From Patescibacteria group bacterium (GTDB taxonomy: Bacteria; Patescibacteriota; Minisyncoccia; Phycocordibacterales; UBA5272), in the NCBI GenBank assembly GCA_030837425.1, contig JAUPLJ010000019.1:1-9805 (forward strand): 9,805 nucleotides of DNA, given 5' to 3'. Positions 1 through 6,844 of this stretch are shown here, one piece after another. Every line of letters begins with the position of its first letter. Within the stretch, counting starts at the first letter, position 1. The notes below the pieces were generated by a model. That model made no database searches and was not told the origin of the DNA. It saw nothing but the letters and a program-made list of their open reading frames with translations. The position numbers were made by a program, and so were the translations under genes.

Positions 1-1569
1 TTAATTGACACTCCCGGACATATTGATTTTTCTTATGAAGTTTCAAGAAGCCTTCGCGCAGTAGAAGGAGCACTACTTTTAGTGGATGCAACTCAAGGAG
101 TACAAGCTCAGACCCTCACCACTCTTGAAATGGCCAAGCATGCAAATCTAAAAATAATTCCCGTTATAAATAAAATAGATTCTCCACTTGCAGACATTGA
201 AGGAGTAAAAAATCAAATTATAAAATTACTAAAAGTAGAAGACAAAGATATTATTTTAGTTTCTGGGAAGACGGGAGAAGGAGTAGAAAATCTTCTTGAA
301 GAAATTGTAAAAGTAATTCCAGCACCTCATGCAGAAGATTTAAAAAGTAAATCTTTTAGAGCTTTGATTTTTGATTTTGAATATTCAAACCACGAAGGAG
401 TTATTCTTTATGTGAGAATCTTAAATGGATCTGTAAAAAGAAATGATGAATTATCTTTTATAAAATCTAAATACAGATTTATTGTTCGCAATGTTGGAAT
501 ATTTAAACCTCAAAAATTAGAAAACAAAGAATTAAGAGAAGGGGAAATCGGATATATTGTGACAGGGATAAAAGAGCCAGGAGTCGCAAGAGTCGGAGAC
601 ACTGTCACCACATATGCTCACCCACTTCCAGCTTTTGGTGGGTATGCAGAGCCAACCCCATTAGTGTTTGCTTCTATCTATCCAGAAACACAAGATGAAT
701 TTGATGATCTTCGCTCTTCCTTATTAAAACTTCGTTTGTCGGACTCATCATTAACTTTTGAAGAAGAAGCCAGTGGTGCCCTCGGTAGAGGCTTCAGATG
801 CGGTTTTCTTGGTATGCTTCACCTTGAAATAGTCACAGAAAGACTAAAGAGGGAATTTGATCAAAATCTGATAATTACTCAGCCATCTATTACTTATGAA
901 GTAGAAATGCGCGATCATAGTATAGAAAAAGTCTACACTCCAATACATTTTCCAGACCATGGACAATATCTAAAAGTACGCGAGCCTTGGATTCATTTAA
1001 CTATAATTTCTCCAAATGAATATCTTTCAAATTTAATGCAACTTTTTCAAAAACATGAAGCAGAAATTGTAGATATGAGTGATTGGGGAGAAGGGAGAAT
1101 TAATTTGCAATTAGCGATGCCGCTTCGAGAGCTCATGAGAAATTTCTTTGATGAATTAAAATCTGCATCAAGTGGGTATGCATCCATTTCTTACACGCTT
1201 GGAGAATTAAAAGATGCAGATGTGACTCGCCTCGACGTGCTTATTGCTGATGAAAGAGTAGCAGCATTCTCAAGAGTTGTTTCAGAATTGAGAGTTGATG
1301 AAGAAGCAGAAGAGGTTGTAGAAAAGCTTCACAAAATCTTACCAAGAGAATTATTTAGAGTAAAGATCCAAGCGGTAGTGAAAGGAAGAATTATTGCTTC
1401 AAGAAGCATAACAGCGATGAAAAAAGATGTGACAGGATATCTGTATGGAGGAGATATAACCCGTAAGATGAAGCTACGTGAAAAACAAAAGAAAGGGAAA
1501 AAGAGAATGCAAAGAGATGGAAAAGTCCACATAGAGCACGATACATTTTTACAAATGATGAAAAAATAA
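1..1569 (+). CDS. lepA: Elongation factor 4 (LepA), 5'-truncated by the window edge
   Basis: This is a translational GTPase that binds the ribosome and acts on stalled or mistranslocated complexes in the cytoplasm. The frame is open from base 1, giving 522 visible residues; about 75 residues, with the P-loop, lie outside the window. Visible GTPase motifs are G3 DTPGH (visible residues 3-7), G4 NKID (57-60) and a G5-like SGKTG (88-92). The EF-G-like domains follow, including ALGRGFRCGFLGMLH, typical of LepA. The family-specific C-terminal domain contains YLYGGDITRKMKLREKQKKG and ends HDTFLQMMKK. The KREKQKKGKKRM-like basic tail distinguishes LepA from EF-G and TypA. The internal ATG at base 82 lies inside the GTPase domain and is not the real start. 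A GC-rich palindrome follows the stop and may end the transcript. Confidence 0.97.
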   Translation, partial: LIDTPGHIDFSYEVSRSLRAVEGALLLVDATQGVQAQTLTTLEMAKHANLKIIPVINKIDSPLADIEGVKNQIIKLLKVEDKDIILVSGKTGEGVENLLEEIVKVIPAPHAEDLKSKSFRALIFDFEYSNHEGVILYVRILNGSVKRNDELSFIKSKYRFIVRNVGIFKPQKLENKELREGEIGYIVTGIKEPGVARVGDTVTTYAHPLPAFGGYAEPTPLVFASIYPETQDEFDDLRSSLLKLRLSDSSLTFEEEASGALGRGFRCGFLGMLHLEIVTERLKREFDQNLIITQPSITYEVEMRDHSIEKVYTPIHFPDHGQYLKVREPWIHLTIISPNEYLSNLMQLFQKHEAEIVDMSDWGEGRINLQLAMPLRELMRNFFDELKSASSGYASISYTLGELKDADVTRLDVLIADERVAAFSRVVSELRVDEEAEEVVEKLHKILPRELFRVKIQAVVKGRIIASRSITAMKKDVTGYLYGGDITRKMKLREKQKKGKKRMQRDGKVHIEHDTFLQMMKK

Positions 1570-1633
1570 CCCTCCCCAGCCCCTCCCTAATATTAGGGAG
1601 GGGAAATACATAGCGAAGCGAAGTATGGGGAGA
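1570..1633. repeat. GC-rich REP-like palindromic element
   Basis: A perfect 24-base palindrome has arms at 1580-1591 and 1592-1603 (CCCCTCCCTAAT and its complement). An outer pair, CTCCCCA near 1572 and TGGGGAG near 1626, could close a larger stem, with a GCGAAGCGAAG segment between. The GC content is far above the surrounding sequence. This is seen directly. The layout resembles REP or small MITE-like intergenic repeats, but only one copy is present here, so repeat status is an inference. It lies directly after the lepA stop, so it could also act as a transcript end or mRNA-stabilising stem. Confidence 0.55.
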
Positions 1634-1639
1634 GTTATT

Positions 1640-1750
1640 TTAAGAATTGAGTAAAGGCACAAGCAGGAATCCAATCATTGCAATTGCAATTAATACTGCC
1701 ACAACCTTATAAATCTTATTTACTTTATTTCTTTGATGACTTTTAAACAT
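1640..1750 (-). CDS. 36-residue single-pass membrane mini-protein (unknown function)
   Basis: A short minus-strand reading frame starts at ATG 1750 and ends at TAA 1640. It encodes a basic N-terminus (MFKSHQRNKVNKIYK), then a hydrophobic helix of about 20 residues (VVAVLIAIAMIGFLLVPLL), then Asn-Ser-stop. The positive-inside layout predicts a cytoplasmic N-terminus with one membrane helix. An extended -10 (TGC TATAAT on the minus strand, 1769-1761) lies 10 bases upstream of the ATG. It would give a leader of only a few bases, which supports a real gene. It is convergent with lepA across the palindrome and divergent from the ftsB-like gene. I do not recognise a function; conservation in relatives would settle whether it is coding. 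Confidence 0.6.
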   Translation of the reverse strand: MFKSHQRNKVNKIYKVVAVLIAIAMIGFLLVPLLNS

Positions 1751-1760
1751 ATTTTTATTA

Positions 1761-1769
1761 ATTATAGCA
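1761..1769 (-). promoter_or_regulatory. Extended -10 promoter for the 36-residue membrane protein
   Basis: Read on the minus strand this is TGC followed by TATAAT, a perfect extended -10. Transcription would start about 3 to 4 bases before the ATG at 1750, so the mRNA would be nearly leaderless. No clear -35 is visible. Confidence 0.5.
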
Positions 1770-1809
1770 CTTTTTAAAAATTATTTAAAGATATACTTTT
1801 TCATAAATT

Positions 1810-1818
1810 TGATATAAT
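1810..1818 (+). promoter_or_regulatory. Extended -10 promoter giving a leaderless ftsB-like mRNA
   Basis: TGA plus TATAAT (1813-1818) ends six bases before the ATG at 1825. The usual spacing puts the first transcribed base on or next to the A of the start codon. There is no room for a ribosome binding site, so a leaderless transcript is predicted. Confidence 0.55.
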
Positions 1819-1824
1819 ATCCGC

Positions 1825-2211
1825 ATGAAAAAGTATCAAAATAAATTTTTATGGCGGAATTTGTTTTACAGCAATTTTACGATTGTGATTATTTTTATAC
1901 TTATTGGGTTTGTGCTTAACGGGCTAATAAATCTTTATTCAAAATATCAAACAACCAAAGAAGATTTGAATTATATAAGAAAAGAAGAAGCGGAAGATAA
2001 GAACAAATTAAGTATAGAGCAAAACAAATTAGACAATATAAACACAGAAGAAGGAAAAGATAAATATATAAGAAGTACATATTCTGTTAAAAAGAGCGGG
2101 GAAGGGCTTGTTGTGGTATATGACGCAGCCTCCTCTACGTACGAGATACCAAAAGCTGAGAGTTTTTTCGATTCTCTTAAAAATATGATTAAAAATTTGC
2201 TAGGAAAATGA
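1825..2211 (+). CDS. FtsB/DivIC-like septum formation initiator protein
   Basis: This 128-residue protein has a short basic cytoplasmic tail, one membrane helix (about residues 17-36, NFTIVIIFILIGFVLNGLI), then a charged coiled coil (about 37-75) and a small C-terminal part with GEGLVVVYD. Helix, extracytoplasmic coiled coil and short beta tail is the layout of the FtsB/DivIC family, which link FtsL and FtsQ in the division complex at the septum. The family call rests on architecture and the GEGLVVVYD-type motif, not on catalytic residues. An extended -10 lies directly before the ATG, so translation probably begins on a leaderless mRNA. The stop is TGA, the only one seen among the genes here, showing that TGA is a stop in this genome. 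A glutaredoxin gene follows after 78 bases, with its own likely promoter. Confidence 0.7.
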   Translation: MKKYQNKFLWRNLFYSNFTIVIIFILIGFVLNGLINLYSKYQTTKEDLNYIRKEEAEDKNKLSIEQNKLDNINTEEGKDKYIRSTYSVKKSGEGLVVVYDAASSTYEIPKAESFFDSLKNMIKNLLGK

Positions 2212-2215
2212 TATA

Positions 2216-2224
2216 TGATATACT
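2216..2224 (+). promoter_or_regulatory. Extended -10 promoter for the glutaredoxin gene
   Basis: TGA plus TATACT overlaps the region just after the upstream stop codon. A start near 2231 would give a leader of about 59 bases before the ATG at 2290. No strong -35 is seen. Confidence 0.4.
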
Positions 2225-2289
2225 AATAACAATTCAGATACCCAGATTATTTCTTTAACTAGATTAATAGCCAAACAATTTTTAAAAAT

Positions 2290-2547
2290 ATGCCAGATAC
2301 AACAAATACAAAAAAAATAGAAATCTTTAGTACGACAACTTGCCATTTTTGTTCTCTTGCTAAAGATTGGTTTAAAGAAAAAGGCTTAACTTATACAGAA
2401 TATAATGTCGCTACAGATATTGATAAAAGAAAAGAGATGGTAGAAATGACTGGCCAACTCGGTGTACCGGTCATAAGAATAGGCGAAGAGGTATTAATAG
2501 GATACAATCCTTCAAAAATGGCAGAAATCCTATCAGTCAATGCATAA
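2290..2547 (+). CDS. Glutaredoxin-family thiol-disulfide oxidoreductase
   Basis: An 85-residue thioredoxin-fold protein of glutaredoxin/NrdH size. The redox motif is CHFC (residues 18-21), preceded by the beta strand KIEIFSTTT. The cis-proline segment is GVPVIRIGEEVLIGYNPSKM, which in this family positions substrate or glutathione. It should act in the cytoplasm as an electron carrier or in reducing mixed disulfides. The CxxC spacing fits, but CHFC is neither the classical CPYC of glutaredoxins nor the CxQC of NrdH, so the physiological reductant is uncertain. No Shine-Dalgarno lies before the ATG. A perfect 18-bp stem terminator follows, so it looks monocistronic. Confidence 0.85.
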   Translation: MPDTTNTKKIEIFSTTTCHFCSLAKDWFKEKGLTYTEYNVATDIDKRKEMVEMTGQLGVPVIRIGEEVLIGYNPSKMAEILSVNA

Positions 2548-2551
2548 ATAT

Positions 2552-2590
2552 AAAATAAAATACACTGAGATACTCAGTGTATTTTATTTT
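2552..2590 (+). terminator. Strong bidirectional intrinsic terminator
   Basis: Perfect 18-bp arms (2552-2569 and 2573-2590) surround a 3-base ATA loop, with A-rich and T-rich outer ends on either side of a TACACTGAG/CTCAGTGTA core. It ends the glutaredoxin transcript and separates it from tRNA-Phe. Confidence 0.85.
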
Positions 2591-2607
2591 GATTAATTTA
2601 TCTTTTA

Positions 2608-2616
2608 TGATAAAAT
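2608..2616 (+). promoter_or_regulatory. Likely tRNA-Phe promoter (extended -10)
   Basis: TGA plus TAAAAT ends 13 bases before the tRNA. A start near 2623 would give a short 5' leader for RNase P to remove. Confidence 0.4.
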
Positions 2617-2629
2617 TCTTATACCCTTT

Positions 2630-2702
2630 GCCGAGATAGCTCAGTTGGTAGAGCATTTCCCTGAAGAGGAAGGGGTCGCCAGTTCGAGCCTGGCTCTCGG
2701 CA
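2630..2702 (+). tRNA. tRNA-Phe (anticodon GAA)
   Basis: The cloverleaf can be drawn fully: acceptor GCCGAGA/TCTCGGC, D-arm GCTC...GAGC with GTTGGTA loop, anticodon stem TTTCC/GGAAG (one wobble pair) around loop CTGAAGA, and T-arm GCCAG/CTGGC with TTCGAGC loop. The anticodon at loop positions 34-36 is GAA, so phenylalanine. The discriminator base is A. The CCA tail is not encoded, so a CCA-adding enzyme is required. Confidence 0.97.
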
Positions 2703-2706
2703 CAAA

Positions 2707-3018
2707 TTAGTTTCCAAATCCACTCATTATCTTTTTAAATCTTGATACTTCGGGAAGATTTTGAGCTTGGATTGAGATATTATCAAAAGTATTACTTCCC
2801 CCGCCAAACAGAGAACTCACAAAAGGCTGAAGTGCAAAGTAGGCCCCGAATACTGATAATAATATTATCACCCAATAAACTATTTTTAGAGCAGTGTTTA
2901 TTTTTTGATATTTTTCTATCTTATTAAGAAGCACATTGTTTTCTTTAGTTGTCTCATAGATTTCTTCTAAAGTCTCTGTGTTATATTCTTCTCTTTCTTT
3001 TTCTATTTCTTTTTGCAT
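2707..3018 (-). CDS. 103-residue coiled-coil plus membrane-helix protein (unknown function)
   Basis: The N-terminal 40 residues are highly charged and helical (MQKEIEKEREEYNTETLEEI onward), consistent with a cytoplasmic coiled coil. One membrane helix follows at about residues 46-68 (IVYWVIILLSVFGAYFAL), then a Gly/Ser-rich stretch (SLFGGGSN) and a short tail. No catalytic motif is visible and I do not recognise the family. The layout suggests a small membrane scaffold. The stop lies four bases beyond the end of tRNA-Phe on the opposite strand, so the two genes converge. An extended -10 sits 14 bases upstream of the ATG, giving a very short leader without a ribosome binding site. Confidence 0.75.
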   Translation of the reverse strand: MQKEIEKEREEYNTETLEEIYETTKENNVLLNKIEKYQKINTALKIVYWVIILLSVFGAYFALQPFVSSLFGGGSNTFDNISIQAQNLPEVSRFKKIMSGFGN

Positions 3019-3032
3019 ATTTTTATAAATTA

Positions 3033-3041
3033 ATTATACCA
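3033..3041 (-). promoter_or_regulatory. Extended -10 promoter for the 103-residue membrane protein
   Basis: On the minus strand this reads TGG plus TATAAT. The expected start near 3026 would leave a leader of about 8 bases before the ATG at 3018. It lies between this gene and the upstream tRNA-Arg. Confidence 0.5.
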
Positions 3042-3053
3042 CTTTTTTATTTG

Positions 3054-3125
3054 TGCTCTCGGCAGGAATCGAACCTGCAAACCTTCCTTAGGACGGAAGA
3101 GTTATATCCATTTAACTACAAGAGC
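3054..3125 (-). tRNA. tRNA-Arg (anticodon CCT)
   Basis: On the minus strand a full cloverleaf is present: acceptor GCTCTTG/CGAGAGC (one wobble pair), D-arm GTTA...TAAC, anticodon stem CTTCC/GGAAG around loop GTCCTAA, and a T-arm GCAGG/CCTGC with loop TTCGATT. The anticodon is CCT, decoding the AGG arginine codon. Discriminator A; CCA not encoded. Confidence 0.95.
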
Positions 3126-3151
3126 TTTATAATCATAAATATATCACAAAC

Positions 3152-3182
3152 AAAAATTCCTCGCGAATGACGAGGAATTTTT
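3152..3182 (-). terminator. Intrinsic terminator after hsp20
   Basis: Perfect 12-bp arms AAAAATTCCTCG (3152-3163) and CGAGGAATTTTT (3171-3182) enclose a 7-base loop. It lies 13 bases past the hsp20 stop. Read on the minus strand the stem ends in TTTTT followed by GTTTGTG. It separates hsp20 from tRNA-Arg and could work in both directions. Confidence 0.8.
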
Positions 3183-3194
3183 ATTTTACTAAAT

Positions 3195-3695
3195 TTAAAT
3201 AGATTTCACTTTAACTTTCGCTTGTCTTGCCTTGTCTAGTTTTGGAAGCCTTACAATTAAGAGTCCGTGTTTTTCTACTGCTTCTACGCTCTCGATTTCT
3301 ATTTCATGAGGCAATAATATACTTCTTGAAAATGATCCCCAATAAAGTTCCCTATAAAAGTAATCATCATCTGAGATTTGAGTATTACCATCACGTCTTC
3401 CTTTTATTGTGACCATATCTCTTGTGATTGAGATCTGTAGATCTTCTGGTTTTACGCCAGCGAGCATTGCTTCAATAATAATTTCATTTTGAGTTTGATA
3501 GACATCGACTGACAATTCCCCATCCTCTTCAAATTCTTCTTCAGGATGAAGGCCTGAAACCATTTTCTCAGCATCGTTAAATTTTTTAGAACTTTTTCTA
3601 TCGACTTCGATTTCTATTTCCTCTTCTTTGTCATTATCTTCAACCATGACAGAACCAGCAAGCCTTTCGAAAAATGATTTTTTATCTTTTGACAT
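3195..3695 (-). CDS. Small heat shock protein, Hsp20/alpha-crystallin family
   Basis: A 166-residue ATP-independent holdase chaperone expected to form cytoplasmic oligomers that keep unfolding proteins soluble. The first 60 residues are charged and low-complexity, with an acidic run (KEEEIEIEV). The alpha-crystallin domain runs from about 60 (GELSVDVYQTQNEIIIEA) through GVKPEDLQISITRDMVTIKG and YFYRELYWGSFSRSILLP to GLLIVRLPK near 150. The MLAGVKPEDL and FSRSILLP segments are family hallmarks, and GLLIVRLPK replaces the usual GVLTVTLPK-type motif. No CIRCE heat-shock operator is visible upstream. A TATAAT on the minus strand (3764-3759) could be the -10, giving a leader of about 57 bases without a Shine-Dalgarno. 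Confidence 0.93.
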   Translation of the reverse strand: MSKDKKSFFERLAGSVMVEDNDKEEEIEIEVDRKSSKKFNDAEKMVSGLHPEEEFEEDGELSVDVYQTQNEIIIEAMLAGVKPEDLQISITRDMVTIKGRRDGNTQISDDDYFYRELYWGSFSRSILLPHEIEIESVEAVEKHGLLIVRLPKLDKARQAKVKVKSI

Positions 3696-3802
3696 AATAT
3701 TTAATAATATTTTTAAATTAAAACACGGATACTTTGTAATAATTGTATTATTGGTTTAATTATATCTATTATTTTGATTTCTATCAATAAAAAAACTAAT
3801 AG

Positions 3803-3820
3803 TTATCCACAGTGGGATAA
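3803..3820 (+). promoter_or_regulatory. DnaA-box-like site within a small inverted repeat
   Basis: TTATCCACA (3803-3811) matches the consensus DnaA box exactly. TTATCC and GGATAA also form an inverted repeat with a 6-base spacer. It lies just downstream of the valS stop and well upstream of hsp20. A single site is not an origin. Confidence 0.35.
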
Positions 3821-3822
3821 AA

Positions 3823-6030
3823 TTAAGCTGACCACTTTGTTACGAGAAGTAGATCATCATCTTGATTTTTGATTTCTTTCCAGATCTCTTCAGTGATAAA
3901 AGGCATAAAAGGATGAAGGGAAATAATCTGTTCTCGGAGTAGTATCAAAAGTAGATTTTGAGCTGAAATTTTATTTGGAGTATTATCTACAATCTCTTTT
4001 TTGCAGTCTTCTATTATCACATCAGCAAAAGTCTTCCAGAAATAGTCATAAAGTTTTTCACTAGCTAAGTGTAATCTATAATTTTCAAGATCAGTTGTTA
4101 TATCTTTTAATTTCTCTTTCCAATTTTTATAGATTTCTTTATGACTTTCATTTAAGTTGTCTATATTTATTTTTTGATCTAAATCTAGAGTTTTTTCTAA
4201 TACAAATCTTGTAGCATTCCAAATCTTATTTCCAAAATGTTTATAGCCTTTTACCTTTTGTTCATCAAATCTTAAATCATTTCCTATAGCTGTACCAGAT
4301 AATAATCCCATTCTTAGTGCGTCAGCTCCATATTTATTTATCATCTCCACTGGATCAATTCCATTATTTAATGATTTACTAAATTTTTTTCCTTGAATAT
4401 CTCTTACAAGACCATGTATCATCACTGTCTTGAAAGGAATTTCTCCAAGATGAAATCCACTCATCAAAATCATTCTTGATACCCAAAGAGGAAGTATTTC
4501 ATATGCAGGAGACATAAATGAAGTGGGATGATATTTTTCTAGATCAGGATTATTCTCAGGCCAACCAAGTGTAGAAAATGTCCACAGAGCAGAAGAGAAC
4601 CAAGTATCGAGCACATCTTCATCTTGAATCCAGCCTTCTTCTTTTGGAGCATTTACATCACAATAAATTTCTTCACCTTTATACCAAACAGGTATTCTGT
4701 GTCCAAACCATATTTGTCTACTAATACACCAGTCTCTTAAATTATTTATCCAATGAAAATAAATCTTTTTAAAATTTTCTTGTGGTAACTCAATATCTCC
4801 TCTCTCTACAGAAATTTCCATTAAACTCTTAAGCGATATTTTGCTCCCATCTTTTATACCAGTTATTTTAGATTTTTTTATTTCAAATTCTTTTTTTACA
4901 TCTACAAACCATTGCAATTTTGGAAGAGGCTCAATTATTCCGCCAGTACGCTCTGAAGTCGGCACGTTTTGATTTACCTCTTCTTCTTTTTCCAGCAAAT
5001 CATTTTCACGAAGCCAATTTACAATAATTTCTCTCGCCTCGATAACTTTTTTTCCATCCAATTCTTCATTACAGTTCATCATTTTTGCATACTCATTAAT
5101 GACTTGCTTCTTTTCTAGACCGTGTCTTTCTGCAATCTCCCAATCTATTTGAGAGTGAGCAGGAGTGACGCCCAGTGCTCCAGTACCAAAATCTTTTTCA
5201 ACTTCTTTATCTGCAATTATTTTAATTTTTATATGAACACCACAAAATTCTTCCTCAAAAGTTTTTCCAACAAATTCTTTGTATCTTTCATCTTCAGGGT
5301 GAACAGCAACTGCCGTATCACCAACTTTTGTTTCTGGTCTTGTGGTTGAAATAGAAATAGGGAAGTTTTTAGAATATTTGAAAGTATACAGCATAGCTTT
5401 TCTTTCCTCAGAAGAAATCTCATCATCAGAAATAGTAGTTTGTCCTTTTGGGTCCCAATTCACAATTCTGTTTCCTTTATATATAAGACCAGCATCATAC
5501 ATCCTTTTAAATGCTGTTGTCACAGCTAATTCACGTTTATCATCTAATGTATAAGCATATCTAGACCAATCAAGTGAAGCTCCCATTTTTTTAACTTGAC
5601 TTATTATTGTATCCTCACTATCTTTAGCAAATTTAGAAACTCTTTTTACCAATTCTTCTCTACCAAGATCATACCTACTTTTTCCTTCTTCTTTTTGTAT
5701 ATTTTTTTCAACTCTAGCTTGTGTTGCTATAGCGGCAGAATCTGTTCCTGGAATCCACAAAGTTCTATAGCCATTCATTCTTTTAAATCTAACCACTGTA
5801 TCTTGTAAGCTATCCTCATAAGCGTGTCCTAGATGTAAAACTCCTGTCACATTTGGTGGAGGGAGGACAATAGAAAACACTTTTTCTTTTCCGTTACTAT
5901 CTTTATTTATATTTTCAGATTTTAAATTATCAGGGTTAAAATATCCTGAAGCTACCCAATCTCTATATATAGAGTCTTCTACTTCATTTCCGTTGTAAGG
6001 CTTTAAAAATTTTTCTGGTAAAGTTTTCAT
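3823..6030 (-). CDS. valS: Valyl-tRNA synthetase (short form)
   Basis: This class I aminoacyl-tRNA synthetase charges tRNA-Val in the cytoplasm. The ATP-binding HIGH signature is HLGH (residues 66-69) after PPPNVTGVL. The KMSKS signature is KFSKS near residue 548, followed by LNNGIDP. The CP1 editing domain, which removes misacylated threonine, is visible as ISTTRPETKVGDTAVAVHP and FGTGALGVTPAHS. The anticodon-binding helical domain is at the C-terminus (HPFMPFITEEIWKEI). At 735 residues it is much shorter than typical bacterial ValRS (roughly 880-950). It stops soon after the anticodon-binding domain and lacks the C-terminal coiled-coil tRNA arm. This looks like genome reduction rather than a frameshift, since the stop is clean and followed by noncoding sequence. 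The ATG start matches the family N-terminus. A TGA TAATAT element at 6053-6045 may be the promoter. Confidence 0.96.
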   Translation of the reverse strand: MKTLPEKFLKPYNGNEVEDSIYRDWVASGYFNPDNLKSENINKDSNGKEKVFSIVLPPPNVTGVLHLGHAYEDSLQDTVVRFKRMNGYRTLWIPGTDSAAIATQARVEKNIQKEEGKSRYDLGREELVKRVSKFAKDSEDTIISQVKKMGASLDWSRYAYTLDDKRELAVTTAFKRMYDAGLIYKGNRIVNWDPKGQTTISDDEISSEERKAMLYTFKYSKNFPISISTTRPETKVGDTAVAVHPEDERYKEFVGKTFEEEFCGVHIKIKIIADKEVEKDFGTGALGVTPAHSQIDWEIAERHGLEKKQVINEYAKMMNCNEELDGKKVIEAREIIVNWLRENDLLEKEEEVNQNVPTSERTGGIIEPLPKLQWFVDVKKEFEIKKSKITGIKDGSKISLKSLMEISVERGDIELPQENFKKIYFHWINNLRDWCISRQIWFGHRIPVWYKGEEIYCDVNAPKEEGWIQDEDVLDTWFSSALWTFSTLGWPENNPDLEKYHPTSFMSPAYEILPLWVSRMILMSGFHLGEIPFKTVMIHGLVRDIQGKKFSKSLNNGIDPVEMINKYGADALRMGLLSGTAIGNDLRFDEQKVKGYKHFGNKIWNATRFVLEKTLDLDQKINIDNLNESHKEIYKNWKEKLKDITTDLENYRLHLASEKLYDYFWKTFADVIIEDCKKEIVDNTPNKISAQNLLLILLREQIISLHPFMPFITEEIWKEIKNQDDDLLLVTKWSA

Positions 6031-6066
6031 ATATTTATATGTCTATATTATCACATTTTCTTTTTA

Positions 6067-6075
6067 TGCTAAAAT
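6067..6075 (+). promoter_or_regulatory. Extended -10 promoter for the SET-domain gene
   Basis: TGC plus TAAAAT, with an expected start near 6082 and a leader of about 19 bases. It lies in the 70-base divergent gap with valS, whose own -10 candidate is at 6045-6053 on the other strand. Confidence 0.4.
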
Positions 6076-6100
6076 GTAAACTACTTTAAAAAATATTAAT

Positions 6101-6652
6101 ATGAATATGAAAAAACAAGACAAGATTTTAAAAAAGGTTTCTACTTTATCTAAAAATGTAAAGGCGAAAACGGTAAATAAAAAAGGAGCTGTAGAAAAAC
6201 ATTTTCTTCCAGATCATCATTTTAAAAATGTGAAAGTTAAAAAGGGTTTAAACGGACTAGGGCTTTTCGCAGCAGAAGATATTAAAAAAGGAGAATTGAT
6301 AATAGAATATATTGGAAATATTTTAACTGATAAAGAGACAGATAAGATTCCTGATAGTAGATATATTTTTTCTATATCCAAAAATCATAATATAGATGGT
6401 ACTCCAAGATGGAATCTGGCGAGATATTGTAATCATTCTTGTGATGGTAATGCAGAAAGTGAAGTAAAGAAAAAAAGAGTCTTTATGAAAGCAATAAAAA
6501 ATATTAAAGCAGGAGAAGAGATAGTTTATGATTATGGCGAAGAATATTTTAGAGAATTCCTGTTAGGAAAATGTATGTGTGGAGCAGAAAAACATTTGTA
6601 TAGTGAGAAGCAAGATAAAAATAAAAATCAAAAAAATAAAGAAAAAAAATAA
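6101..6652 (+). CDS. SET-domain protein lysine methyltransferase
   Basis: A 183-residue protein with a basic N-terminal tail (residues 1-48) and a compact SET domain (about 43-150). Motifs in order are GLGLFAAEDIKKGELIIEYIG (SET-I start, in part), ARYCNHSCDGN with the cofactor-binding NHSC (111-114), and GEEIVYDYG (138-146) with the catalytic tyrosine region. A short post-SET-like CMC (158-160) follows, then a lysine-rich tail. These motifs place it in the S-adenosylmethionine-dependent protein lysine methyltransferases. Its substrate is not shown by the sequence. A short lysine-rich peptide gene at 9517 is a conceivable target, but this is speculation. A strong terminator ends the gene, isolating it from the DGR downstream. 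A second ATG two codons in is an equally possible start. Confidence 0.9.
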   Translation: MNMKKQDKILKKVSTLSKNVKAKTVNKKGAVEKHFLPDHHFKNVKVKKGLNGLGLFAAEDIKKGELIIEYIGNILTDKETDKIPDSRYIFSISKNHNIDGTPRWNLARYCNHSCDGNAESEVKKKRVFMKAIKNIKAGEEIVYDYGEEYFREFLLGKCMCGAEKHLYSEKQDKNKNQKNKEKK

Positions 6653-6655
6653 TTT

Positions 6656-6691
6656 TAAAAAACTCTGTAAAAATTTTTACAGAGTTTTTTA
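6656..6691 (+). terminator. Intrinsic terminator after the SET gene
   Basis: A perfect palindrome with 18-base arms centred at 6673.5, core CTCTGTAAAAA/TTTTTACAGAG, ends in a run of six T. It closes the SET transcript directly before the DGR target promoter. Confidence 0.9.
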
Positions 6692-6701
6692 TTGTATATG
6701 C

Positions 6702-6729
6702 TTGACAAATAATTATATAGTGCTATACT
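6702..6729 (+). promoter_or_regulatory. Strong promoter of the DGR target gene
   Basis: A consensus -35 TTGACA (6702-6707), a 16-base spacer and an extended -10 TGC TATACT (6721-6729) are present. This is the best -35/-10 pair in the window and implies substantial expression of the variable protein. The expected start is near 6736, leaving a leader of about 110 bases. Confidence 0.75.
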
Positions 6730-6744
6730 ATATATAGTTAAATC

Positions 6745-6757
6745 TGCTCTTTGAAAA
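6745..6757 (+). promoter_or_regulatory. boxA-like antitermination element in the target-gene leader
   Basis: TGCTCTTTGAAAA closely resembles the boxA element bound by NusB/NusE in rRNA leaders (core TGCTCTTT). It lies about 10 bases after the predicted start, the position expected for such an element. Similarity is by eye; an exact boxA role is inferred. Confidence 0.4.
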
Positions 6758-6844
6758 TTAAGAAAACAAAGACAAAATTAAAATTCTAAAATAATAACTA
6801 AATATATAAATCTTTTATTTTTTAATCTTTAAATTTTATAAACA

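Noticed and set aside
3803..3820. Replication origin near the DnaA box
   Set aside because: Only one box is present, with no cluster, no AT-rich repeat array and no dnaA or dnaN nearby.
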